DNA of 14,613 nucleotides from Candidatus Avelusimicrobium ruminicola (GTDB taxonomy: Bacteria > Elusimicrobiota > Elusimicrobia > Elusimicrobiales > Elusimicrobiaceae): NCBI GenBank assembly GCA_900319885.1, contig ONQH01000004.1, positions 1 to 14,613 on the forward strand, given 5' to 3'. The number at the start of each line of letters is the position of its first letter. The first letter of the stretch is position 1. The notes under the pieces were generated by a model, which ran no database searches, was not told the origin of the DNA, and worked only from the letters and a program-made list of their open reading frames with translations. Shown one piece after another: positions 6,874-13,973 of this stretch. A program made the position numbers and the translations under genes.

Positions 6874-8094
6874 ATGGATGATTTGAATAAAGTAGTGATT
6901 ACGGGGATGGGCGCGGTATCGCCTTACGGAACGGGTGTAAAACCCTTATGGGAAGGGTTGGTGTCCGGCGCCAACTGCATACATACCGTGCCGGAGTTAG
7001 AGGCCTTGCCAATGGTGAATACCAAAGTGGCGGCCACGGTTCCCGCGATGGATTATTCTTTTATCCCGCGCAAGTATCGCCGCAGTATGAGCCGCATGGG
7101 ATTGTATGCTTATTGCGCCGCGCAAGAGGCCTTGCACCAAGCCGGCTATGAAGTCTCCCCCGAAAACCTGGGCTTTTTTATGGGGTCCACCCTCAACAGT
7201 ATTTCTGTATGGTTGGAGTTAACCAGTTATAGCCAGGGCGCGCATTTAGAGTTGATTAAAACTTCCGATTTTTTGCAAATTATGAATCACTCCCCGTTGG
7301 CGGGCGTGTGCCAAGCCTTAAAAATTAACGGGCCGGCTATGGGCGGAAGCGAAGCCTGTGCCACCGGTCTAATGAATATGGGGCTTGGGTTTATGGCTAT
7401 TCGTTCCGGGTTGATTAGCCAAGCGTTATGCGGTGGCACGGAAGAATATCATCCTATGTTTAGTGCTTGCTTTGATATTATGCAAGCCACTTCTAAAAAT
7501 TCCAACGATTGCCCGGAAAGAGCCTGCCGTCCGTTTGACCAAAGCCGTACGGGGTTGGTGGTAGCGGAAGGATGTGGGTTGGTGTTTATGGAAAGTAAAA
7601 AAAGTGCGTTGGAACGGGGCGTGCCCATTTTGGCGGAAGTGTTAGGTTTTTATGCCAATACGGAAACGGAAAATATGGCGTACCCATCGGCGGAAACATT
7701 AAAAAAATGTATGCAGGGTGCGTTGCAACAGGCCCACATACAGGCGCAAGAAGTGGATTTGTTAAATGCACATGCGACGGGAACCATAGCCGGGGATATT
7801 GCGGAAACGCAAGCGGCCCAAGCGGTGTTTGGCAGCGCTTTGAAAATCAACAGTCTCAAGGGGCACTTGGGCCATACTATGGGCGCAAGTGGCACGTTGG
7901 AAAGTATTGCCTGCGTCAATATGATGGCACATCAGCAGATAGTGCCTACCAAAAATTTGCAACAGGTGGATGAACAATGCGCTTCCTTACAATATCCTAC
8001 GCATACGCTAGAGGCCCCATTGAATATTATTATGAAAAACAGTTTTGCAATTGGTGGAAATAATTGTTCGTTACTTTTAAGGAGACCCCAGTGA
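6874..8094 (+). CDS. Beta-ketoacyl-ACP synthase (KAS I/II type; aryl-polyene-like ketosynthase)
   Basis: The 406-residue protein is a full-length FabB/FabF-type condensing enzyme. The nucleophile C162 lies in GGSEACATG. H300 is in NAHATGTIAGD, and K329 and H334 are in SLKGHLGHTMGASG, so the Cys-His-His triad is complete. The C-terminal NSFAIGGNNCSLLL is also typical. It should catalyse decarboxylative condensation of malonyl-ACP with a growing acyl chain. In E. coli-type aryl polyene clusters an active ketosynthase pairs with an inactive chain-length factor; this protein would be the active member (ApeO-like), and no partner is in the window. The start is taken at 6874 because the conserved NKVVITGMG begins only four residues in. 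It has no ribosome binding site but a -10 box 6 nt upstream. The stop overlaps the ACP start as GTGA. Confidence 0.93.
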   Translation: MDDLNKVVITGMGAVSPYGTGVKPLWEGLVSGANCIHTVPELEALPMVNTKVAATVPAMDYSFIPRKYRRSMSRMGLYAYCAAQEALHQAGYEVSPENLGFFMGSTLNSISVWLELTSYSQGAHLELIKTSDFLQIMNHSPLAGVCQALKINGPAMGGSEACATGLMNMGLGFMAIRSGLISQALCGGTEEYHPMFSACFDIMQATSKNSNDCPERACRPFDQSRTGLVVAEGCGLVFMESKKSALERGVPILAEVLGFYANTETENMAYPSAETLKKCMQGALQQAHIQAQEVDLLNAHATGTIAGDIAETQAAQAVFGSALKINSLKGHLGHTMGASGTLESIACVNMMAHQQIVPTKNLQQVDEQCASLQYPTHTLEAPLNIIMKNSFAIGGNNCSLLLRRPQ

Positions 8095-8351
8095 TTACAA
8101 GAGAAGAAATTATTAAACGTACAAATGATGCGCTCAAAAAGGAGTTTGAATTTACCGACGCGCAACTTGTCCCTACCGCCCAACTTAAAGATGACCTTTG
8201 TTTAGACAGTTTGGATGCGGTAGATATGGTAGTGGTATTAGAGCAACAATTCGGGGTAACATTACGTCAAGGGTATGATTTGCGTACCATGGTAACACTC
8301 AACGACCTGTATGACTTTATTGAAAAGTTAGCCCGGGCACATCATAAATAA
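8091..8351 (+). CDS. Acyl carrier protein
   Basis: The 86-residue acidic, helical protein has the phosphopantetheine attachment motif LDSLDAVDMV with S40 as the modified serine, plus the helix-III region LNDLYDFIEKL. The start is the GTG at 8091, overlapping the ketosynthase stop as GTGA and preceded by AAGGAG (8079-8084) at 6 nt. An upstream in-frame ATG at 8064 would lie deep inside the ketosynthase gene and add residues foreign to the family. It carries the growing chain between the ketosynthase, reductase, dehydratases and acyltransferase encoded around it. The spacing from S40 to the termini is normal. Aryl polyene clusters usually have two carrier proteins (ApeE, ApeF); only this one is visible, and I cannot tell which it matches. 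Confidence 0.93.
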   Translation: MITREEIIKRTNDALKKEFEFTDAQLVPTAQLKDDLCLDSLDAVDMVVVLEQQFGVTLRQGYDLRTMVTLNDLYDFIEKLARAHHK

Positions 8352-8352
8352 A

Positions 8353-9081
8353 ATGACGCGTGTGCGTACATGGTTTAATACTTTTTTTATAGGGGGAGCG
8401 GCGGTAGCGTGGTTAGCAGTGTCTACTGTCCTGGCGGCCCCCTTTTTGTGGCTTAAATCGCACGAAAAAGATAAAGCCGTACGCAAGTTTGTTTACATCC
8501 AGTCTTTGGGGATCGTTTTTTGTATGCGCTTGGCCAGTACCGGCTTGCGGGTGAAAACCGCCAACCGACCTGACGGAAGTTGCGTCATTGTGGCCAATCA
8601 CGCCTCCGCTTTGGATTTGTATACCGTCAGTGCATTTGGGTTTTCCAACGTGGTGTATATTACAAAAGGCTGGGTGTTTAAGTTGCCGTTTTTTCGCTAT
8701 GTGATGCAAAGTGCCGGATATATAGACGCGCAAAAAACTTCCCCGGCCGATATGTTAGATTTGTGCCGCAAAGCGGTAGCAAAAGGATGCGATATTGTAC
8801 TGTTCCCGCAAGGTTCACGCAAGGATCCGCATGCACGGTTTAAGAGCGGGGCTTTTTATTTAGCCGAGCAACTGGGGTTGCCGGTGATCCCGGTGGCGAT
8901 TGCAGGCACACAACACATGTTGCCGGCAGGAAGTTGGTGGATTCGCCCGGCCCAAATAACCTTGAAAATGTTTGAGGCAGTGCACCCGCAAAATTTCCCC
9001 GGTGAACTGGGGCATTTGCACATGGCGCAAGCCCTTAAAAAACAGATTATGGACTTTGTAGATAAGGAGGAAAATTTATGA
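8353..9081 (+). CDS. PlsC-type lysophospholipid acyltransferase-family protein
   Basis: The 242-residue protein has an N-terminal membrane segment (about 10-34) and a PlsC-like acyltransferase domain. The catalytic HX4D motif is NHASALD (H83, D88). The second block reads FPQGSR (151-156) where glycerol-3-phosphate acyltransferases have FPEGTR, and VIPVAIAGTQHMLPAG is the last conserved strand. Acyl transfer from the neighbouring ACP to a lipid or sugar acceptor at the inner membrane is likely. The Glu to Gln change argues against glycerol-phosphate as the acceptor. Similar acyltransferases (ApeD-like) occur in aryl polyene clusters. The ATG is 1 bp after the ACP stop with no good ribosome binding site, so it probably relies on coupling. 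Its stop overlaps the lipoprotein start by 4 bp. Confidence 0.9.
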   Translation: MTRVRTWFNTFFIGGAAVAWLAVSTVLAAPFLWLKSHEKDKAVRKFVYIQSLGIVFCMRLASTGLRVKTANRPDGSCVIVANHASALDLYTVSAFGFSNVVYITKGWVFKLPFFRYVMQSAGYIDAQKTSPADMLDLCRKAVAKGCDIVLFPQGSRKDPHARFKSGAFYLAEQLGLPVIPVAIAGTQHMLPAGSWWIRPAQITLKMFEAVHPQNFPGELGHLHMAQALKKQIMDFVDKEENL

Positions 9082-9458
9082 AGAAACTGCTCTTTGTTTT
9101 GTTATTAACGAGCATGTGTTTGGTAGGATGCCGTACGTTTCCGCCGGTGAAGAATATTGAATATCAAACGCTCGCTGTGCATGACCAGCAAAAAATAGAA
9201 AAAGCAATTATTTCGGGAGCCACATCCAAGGGATGGCGTGTAGAAAAAGTAAAAGAGGGGCTTATACATGCTGTGCTGAGTCAGCGTGCTCACCTGGTAG
9301 AAGTGGAAATTCCCTATGGGGAAGATTTTTATGCCATTTGGTATAAGCATAGTGAAAATTTACGCTACAACGAGAAAAAAGGAACTATTCATCCCCGTTA
9401 TAATGCTTGGATTATTTACTTAAGCCGTGCCATTAATGCCGAACTTTACCGATCATGA
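9078..9458 (+). CDS. Small lipoprotein of unknown function
   Basis: The 126-residue protein has a lipoprotein signal peptide with lipobox LVGC, so the mature form starts at C18. The mature domain is about 108 residues, mixed alpha/beta, with the pattern NLRYNEKKGTIHPRYNAWI near the C-terminus. I recall that pattern from small uncharacterised bacterial lipoproteins, without an assigned function. Residue +2 is arginine, so nothing suggests inner-membrane retention by the E. coli rule. A strong AAGGAGGAA ribosome binding site precedes the ATG, which overlaps the acyltransferase stop as ATGA. Its place inside the polyene operon, before the LolA-like and exporter genes, suggests a part in moving or anchoring the product at the outer membrane; this is inference only. 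Confidence 0.87.
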   Translation: MKKLLFVLLLTSMCLVGCRTFPPVKNIEYQTLAVHDQQKIEKAIISGATSKGWRVEKVKEGLIHAVLSQRAHLVEVEIPYGEDFYAIWYKHSENLRYNEKKGTIHPRYNAWIIYLSRAINAELYRS

Positions 9459-9904
9459 AAACACAATTTCCTGAAATTACCAGCCTGATTCCGCACCGTC
9501 CGCCTATGTTGTTGGTGGACCGGGTGGTTGACGTGGGGGATACATCCGGCGTGGTGTTAGCCACGGTGGCGCCGGATCACCTGTTTTTGCGCCGGGACGG
9601 TACGTTAGAGCCGCAAACGTATTGCGAACTGATTGCCCAAGGTTTTGGCGCGTGTGAAGCCGTGCGCCGCCAACAAAAGGGCCTTACTATCCATGGTGGA
9701 GGGTTTTTGGTAAGTCTGCGCGATATGCAATTTTTGGCGGCTGCCCACGCGCAGGAAGAATTAACCATTAAAACGACCAAAGTGGATGAATGTTTTGACA
9801 CGTATATTGTGCGGGGGGAAGTATACCGGCAAGATACGCTCCTGGCGCAAGGGACTATTTATATCTATGTGTGGAAGGGGGATACTCCTCCTCAAAAATT
9901 ATGA
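9455..9904 (+). CDS. Hotdog-fold 3-hydroxyacyl-ACP dehydratase, ApeP type
   Basis: The 149-residue single-hotdog protein starts with IPHRPPMLLVDRVV (residues 12-25), the FabZ-like entry motif. The region that in FabZ holds the catalytic His (HFPGxPxMPG) is replaced by DHLFLRRDGTLEP. The acidic catalytic position survives as E58 in CELIAQG. H42 is close, but two residues off the expected spacing of 14. This pattern fits the ApeP-type subunit of aryl polyene clusters, which pairs with ApeI. A second hotdog protein with the opposite pattern is encoded at 13150-13503. Together they would dehydrate 3-hydroxyacyl-ACP to trans-2-enoyl-ACP. Start ATG overlaps the lipoprotein stop (ATGA) and its stop overlaps the LolA-like start. 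Activity alone is doubtful. Confidence 0.88.
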   Translation: MKTQFPEITSLIPHRPPMLLVDRVVDVGDTSGVVLATVAPDHLFLRRDGTLEPQTYCELIAQGFGACEAVRRQQKGLTIHGGGFLVSLRDMQFLAAAHAQEELTIKTTKVDECFDTYIVRGEVYRQDTLLAQGTIYIYVWKGDTPPQKL

Positions 9905-10488
9905 AATATCTATTGAGTATTTTTATGTGTCTGGTAAGCAGTATGGCGTTGGCGCAAGACAGTGAAGTCTTGCTTAAGCAATACGCCCAACAAATCAGTG
10001 AAGTAAAAACGCTGCAAAGTGATTTTACCGAAGAAAAACATTTGTCTTTATTAAGCACCCCGTTAGAAAGTAAAGGCAGATTGTCGTTTGATAAAACAGC
10101 GCAACAATTACACTGGCAATACCAAACTCCGTTTCAAAAAGGGTTTTTAATGGAGAAGGAACACGTCTATCGCTTGCAAGGTAACGATAAAACCCTGATC
10201 CAAGATGCCCTGGGAAAAATGATGGCGGCCCAAATGCTGGTGTGGCTGACGCTGGATTTTGAGACGTTGCAAAAAGAATATCAAATTGCACTTAATCAAG
10301 AAGAAATTACCTTTACACCGCGTGCCAAAGACCACAAAGTAGTCAAACAAATTACTGTATGGCTGGATAAGGATAACGTGCAACAAGTCCGGCAAGTAAA
10401 GATGGAAGAACCCAGCGGAGACTTTGTGCTGTGGAAATTTAGCAACACGCGGGTCAATAAGCCGCTTGGCCAAGAGGCCCTTCCATGA
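9901..10488 (+). CDS. LolA-like periplasmic carrier (aryl polyene cluster type)
   Basis: The 195-residue protein begins with a Sec signal peptide ending ALA (about residues 1-18) and continues as a LolA/LolB-fold protein. LQSDFTEEKHLSLLSTPLES and KGRLSFDKTAQQLHWQYQTP match the opening strands of the family, and the rest is beta-rich (KQITVWLDKDN and similar). LolA proteins form a half-barrel that shelters lipid anchors in the periplasm. Paralogues in aryl polyene clusters (ApeL-like) are believed to carry the pigment lipid rather than ordinary lipoproteins. The start is set at 9901, where ATGA overlaps the dehydratase stop; an in-frame ATG at 9871 would bury the signal peptide. The next gene, an MMPL exporter, also overlaps by ATGA, which fits hand-off from exporter to carrier. 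Confidence 0.9.
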   Translation: MKYLLSIFMCLVSSMALAQDSEVLLKQYAQQISEVKTLQSDFTEEKHLSLLSTPLESKGRLSFDKTAQQLHWQYQTPFQKGFLMEKEHVYRLQGNDKTLIQDALGKMMAAQMLVWLTLDFETLQKEYQIALNQEEITFTPRAKDHKVVKQITVWLDKDNVQQVRQVKMEEPSGDFVLWKFSNTRVNKPLGQEALP

Positions 10489-12746
10489 AAAAATACCCTT
10501 CTCACCGCAAATTAGCCGCGTTTGTGGCACTCGCCGGGATTAGTATACTGGGGGTGTGGCACGGTGCGGTGGAAGAAAATATGCTGGCCTTGGTGCCTAA
10601 GCCGATTAAACAGCAAGTATCGCTTTTTGAGCGGTCGGCATTGAGTCAAAAATTGATTGTAATTACCCAGGCCCCTACCGCTACACAAGCCCGGAAAATT
10701 GCACAAGACGTGCACGAAAAATTACTGCAAGCCGGTTTCATTCGCCCGGAAAATCATCCTACGGAAACGATTATTTCACAATTTTTACAGGCGTTGCCGA
10801 GCCTTTTTTCTGCAGATGCGCAAAAAAAAGTGCTGGAGAAAATTTCTCCAGCGTACATTTCACAACAATTTAGTCAGTATCGGGAAGAATTGTTTTCATT
10901 TCAAAGTTTATTTATTAAACAGCTCATTGTGCAGGACCCGTTTTATTTCACGGGAATTATTTTTGATGCGTGGAAAAATATGGGGCAAGAGGCACATGCC
11001 GATTATGCCGCCGGCTTTCTAACGGCTCAAGAGGGAACGTTGCTGGCGGGGTTGTACGACGCTACGTCCGGCCTTTCTAATTTATCGGCGGCGCAACAAA
11101 TGCAGCAATTTTTTGAGCACTATCAGGCTACTCTGCCGGCTGGGGCACGGGTATTTTTTATGGGGGGGCTACGCTACACGCTGGAAAATGCGGCGGTCAT
11201 TAAGCATGATTTGCTCGTCATTACGGGGGTGGGACTAATTTGTTTGCTGGGCGTATTTGGGTGGTTTTTCCGCACCAAACGCGCTTTACTAATTTATCTG
11301 CTTCCGCTACTTGTGTTGCCCCCGGCGGCGTGGGTAACGCAAGGGGTTTTTGGGCATATCAGCGGTATTACGTTGGGGTTTGGCAGTGTGGTGGTGGGAT
11401 TGTCGGTAGATTATGCGATTTACATCTATTTTGCCTTGCAACAAACCCGGTTGAGTACCGCAAGTACGCTGGCGCATATCCGCAAACATTTGTGGTGCAA
11501 TTTTGTAACGTCCGGGCTTTGTTTTGCGGCGTTGTTGTTTTCTTCTATTGAAGTATTTAAGCAAATGGCGGTATTTTCGTTAGTGGCACTGGCCCTGGCT
11601 TTAACAATCGCGTTGTGGGCCCTGCCGGATTATTTTTCTCAACCGACCAAAGCCCGCCCCTCCCTAAGCAAATGGAAGATAAAACCACTGTCTTTTCGCG
11701 CCGCTTGCGGGGTGAGTATCGTGATTTTGGCAGCGGGTCTATGGGGCGTATGCCACCTTACGGTGAGCCCGGGGTTAGATTCGCTCAACTCTACTTCCGC
11801 TACTTTTACCCAAGAACAGCAAATCGCCAAACCGCTATTTGGCGCGGACCAGCAAGCCTTGTTATTTGCGCTGGGCTCCACGCCGGATCAAGCCCTTGCT
11901 AATAACGAAAAACTCTCCGCCCGCTTGCCGGTCCCCTTGCCTGTTAGTCAACTATTCCCGTCCAAACGCACCCAAGCAACCAACTGGCAACGGTGGCAAA
12001 CATGTTGGGATGCGCCCCGCTTAAACTATGCCAAACTTTTATTGCAGGAAGAAGCCGCCAAACAAGGTTTTAATAGCGTAGCATTTACCCCATTTTGGCA
12101 ATGGTTGGCACAAAGCAAAGAGCAAGCCTTTTCTACGGATTTTTCCGGATGGTATAACCCGGTAGTCAAGTTATCGCCTAAACAATACGCGGTGATGAAC
12201 ATAGTGCCTAATGAGCCGGCATATGCGGACGCGGCCGACGGAAAGGATACCTTCTTTGTTTCTACTTTGCGCTTGCAACAAGATTTATCCGACGGGGTCA
12301 AGCAAGAAGCCGTTTGGGTAGTGATTATGGCGCTGGTGTTTAATTTCGGGGCGGTGTGGTTGCTGTTTCGCCGGGTGAAGGAAACGTTATTTTGTTTTAT
12401 CCCGGTATTGCTGGGCGGATGTATTTTGTTTGGATGCTTGGCCTTGTTTCATATTTCGGTCAATTTATTCGGCCTGATTTTCCTACCGTTACTGGTGGGG
12501 CTAGGGATTGATTATGCCATCTTTCAATGTATGAAGGGGCGCGCTCGTCAGCAACAATTAGATTGGCTCTATCCACCCCAGGCTTTGCTGGCGGCGGGGT
12601 TATCTACGTTGGCCGGATTTGGCGTGTTAGTTTTTGCCAAACATGCGGTCTTGTTTATGATGGGTTTATGTGCTTTAGTGGGGATTGGCGGGGCGGTGTG
12701 TGTGGCTCTACTTATATTACCGGCTTTGTGGGAGAAATTCGCATGA
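10485..12746 (+). CDS. MMPL/RND-family exporter
   Basis: The 753-residue protein shows the duplicated RND plan: an N-terminal membrane helix (about 8-25), a periplasmic loop (about 30-240), a helix bundle (about 242-385), a second loop (about 425-605) and a second bundle (about 607-750). Each bundle has the proton-relay-like Asp-Tyr pair, in GLSVDYAIYI (D309-Y310) and GLGIDYAIFQ (D676-Y677). Such transporters move lipids or hydrophobic products out of the inner membrane using the proton gradient. In aryl polyene clusters an MMPL gene sits beside the LolA-like gene, as here, so the cargo is probably the polyene lipid. The start overlaps the LolA-like stop (ATGA). The frame crosses an A8 tract (10822-10829) and a G7 tract (11162-11168) without interruption. 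Confidence 0.93.
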   Translation: MKKYPSHRKLAAFVALAGISILGVWHGAVEENMLALVPKPIKQQVSLFERSALSQKLIVITQAPTATQARKIAQDVHEKLLQAGFIRPENHPTETIISQFLQALPSLFSADAQKKVLEKISPAYISQQFSQYREELFSFQSLFIKQLIVQDPFYFTGIIFDAWKNMGQEAHADYAAGFLTAQEGTLLAGLYDATSGLSNLSAAQQMQQFFEHYQATLPAGARVFFMGGLRYTLENAAVIKHDLLVITGVGLICLLGVFGWFFRTKRALLIYLLPLLVLPPAAWVTQGVFGHISGITLGFGSVVVGLSVDYAIYIYFALQQTRLSTASTLAHIRKHLWCNFVTSGLCFAALLFSSIEVFKQMAVFSLVALALALTIALWALPDYFSQPTKARPSLSKWKIKPLSFRAACGVSIVILAAGLWGVCHLTVSPGLDSLNSTSATFTQEQQIAKPLFGADQQALLFALGSTPDQALANNEKLSARLPVPLPVSQLFPSKRTQATNWQRWQTCWDAPRLNYAKLLLQEEAAKQGFNSVAFTPFWQWLAQSKEQAFSTDFSGWYNPVVKLSPKQYAVMNIVPNEPAYADAADGKDTFFVSTLRLQQDLSDGVKQEAVWVVIMALVFNFGAVWLLFRRVKETLFCFIPVLLGGCILFGCLALFHISVNLFGLIFLPLLVGLGIDYAIFQCMKGRARQQQLDWLYPPQALLAAGLSTLAGFGVLVFAKHAVLFMMGLCALVGIGGAVCVALLILPALWEKFA

Positions 12747-13159
12747 AAAAATGGATTGGTTTATTCGGGGTTTTGCTGGTGGGTTGTCAGGCACATTGGG
12801 TAGTAACGCCGGCTCCTTCACAATCTATTGATTTGCCGCAGGCCGCGGTGGCCAACGGGGTTTTGCATCCGCAAGAACTTTATTTTACGCTTATCAGCCA
12901 ATACCAAGCCGCCCCGGCACAAGCGCGGGTGATTATTTTGACGGATCCGGCCTTAAAGTTGGCGGATATGACGGTATCTAGCCAGCAAATTCAACTGCAC
13001 GAAAAGGCTCCGCGTATTCCGAGCCGGCTGGTGGAAGCATGGGGCAAATTGGTGCAACAACAGTTTTTAACACCCTGTCCTGCCCGTAAGGTAAACCGGC
13101 CGGCGCAAGGGATAGGTGGTACATTTGAATTGGAAGTTTCGGGGGGAGTATGTCTGTAG
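12743..13159 (+). CDS. Lipoprotein, DUF3261-like
   Basis: The 138-residue protein carries a lipoprotein signal with lipobox LVGC (mature from C15, glutamine at +2). The mature domain is small and beta-rich, with VIILTDPALKLADMTVSS and a C-terminal cluster that includes cysteines near residues 112 and 137, which could form a disulfide. DUF3261 lipoproteins are regular members of aryl polyene clusters, next to the exporter. Size and position match, but I assign the family from context more than from a firm motif. The ATG overlaps the exporter stop as ATGA, and an in-frame ATG at 12527 would fall inside the exporter. Its last 10 bp overlap the next gene. Likely role: outer-membrane partner for the LolA-like carrier. 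Confidence 0.85.
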   Translation: MKKWIGLFGVLLVGCQAHWVVTPAPSQSIDLPQAAVANGVLHPQELYFTLISQYQAAPAQARVIILTDPALKLADMTVSSQQIQLHEKAPRIPSRLVEAWGKLVQQQFLTPCPARKVNRPAQGIGGTFELEVSGGVCL

Positions 13160-13503
13160 AAGAAGCCATAACATCTTGTTTGGAAAAACAAACGGAACAC
13201 AGTTTTGTGTATCACGTGCCGGCGGATTTCCCGGCATTTAAGGGACATTTTGAAGGACATCCGTTACTGCCGGGCATTGGGCAATTATCTTTTTGTGCGG
13301 ACAGTGCCAGCCGTCTACTACATAAACCGGTGGAAATTAGAGCCGTCAAACGGGCAAAATTTGTAGGGCCGGTATTGCCGAACACGCACTTGGAAATTAC
13401 GTTTACCGCGCGTGCGGACGGATGGTATTTGGTGGAATTAACCAACCCCGAACGCGGCCAAAAAATCAGCCAGTTTATTTTGCAATTTGTAGAGAGAAAA
13501 TGA
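13150..13503 (+). CDS. Hotdog-fold 3-hydroxyacyl-ACP dehydratase, ApeI type
   Basis: The 117-residue protein has the FabZ/FabA catalytic-His segment GHFEGHPLLPG with H33 in place. At the partner acidic position 14 residues on it has S47 (QLSF) instead of Glu/Asp. FPAFKGHFEGHPLLPGIGQL is the type of block found in ApeI proteins of aryl polyene clusters. It is shorter than FabZ (usually 140-150 residues), lacking the N-terminal strand region. The missing acid is present in the ApeP-type protein encoded at 9455-9904, so a heterodimer with a shared active site is predicted. A GGGGGGAG ribosome binding site precedes the ATG, which lies 10 bp inside the preceding lipoprotein gene. Its stop overlaps the thioesterase start. 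Confidence 0.88.
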   Translation: MSVEEAITSCLEKQTEHSFVYHVPADFPAFKGHFEGHPLLPGIGQLSFCADSASRLLHKPVEIRAVKRAKFVGPVLPNTHLEITFTARADGWYLVELTNPERGQKISQFILQFVERK

Positions 13504-13973
13504 TGAAAAAATACAATTATTTTAAGCAAGAGCCTACCGATCCCAAACCTTTGGAGAAATCTGTTTTTCACACCGTACGTTTCCATGAAGTAGATGCGAT
13601 GAAAATAGTTTGGCACGGACATTACGTAGCCATGTGCGAAGATGCCCGCATGGCCTTGGGTGACGCGTATGGTATGGGATATGCCGATTTTTTTAACCAC
13701 GGCGTGGTATTGCCGGTACGCCAAATGCATATAGATTATTTGGCCCCGCTTACGTACGGACATACGTACGAGGTCAAAGCCCGGTTGTTTTATTCGCAGG
13801 CGGTCCGTTTGAACGTGGATTTTACAATTTTAGATGAACAAAAAAATGTAATGGCGCGCGGATACAGCGTGCAATTACTGATGGATAAAAACCAGCAAGT
13901 GCTCTTTGAGCGGCCTGCTTTTTACGAAGAAATATGCCAAGCATGGAAACAGGGCAAATTGCCTCAGCCTTAA
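13500..13973 (+). CDS. YbgC/4-hydroxybenzoyl-CoA-type acyl thioesterase
   Basis: The 157-residue hotdog protein contains VRFHEVDAMKIVWHGHYVAM (residues 26-45). This has the catalytic Asp of the 4HBT family (D32), followed by H39 and E47 in the MCEDAR helix. The later strand QMHIDYLAPL is also typical. It should hydrolyse acyl-CoA or acyl-ACP thioesters. A thioesterase of this class (ApeK-like) is part of aryl polyene clusters, where chain release or removal of stalled chains has been proposed. The start is one of two adjacent ATGs (13500 or 13503). The first gives the ATGA overlap seen at most junctions of this operon, so I chose it. The glycosyltransferase start lies inside its 3' end. Confidence 0.9.
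   Translation: MMKKYNYFKQEPTDPKPLEKSVFHTVRFHEVDAMKIVWHGHYVAMCEDARMALGDAYGMGYADFFNHGVVLPVRQMHIDYLAPLTYGHTYEVKARLFYSQAVRLNVDFTILDEQKNVMARGYSVQLLMDKNQQVLFERPAFYEEICQAWKQGKLPQP

Noticed and set aside
13212..13763. Minus-strand open frame of 183 codons
   Set aside because: Antisense to the ApeI-type dehydratase and the thioesterase, which have clear catalytic motifs.
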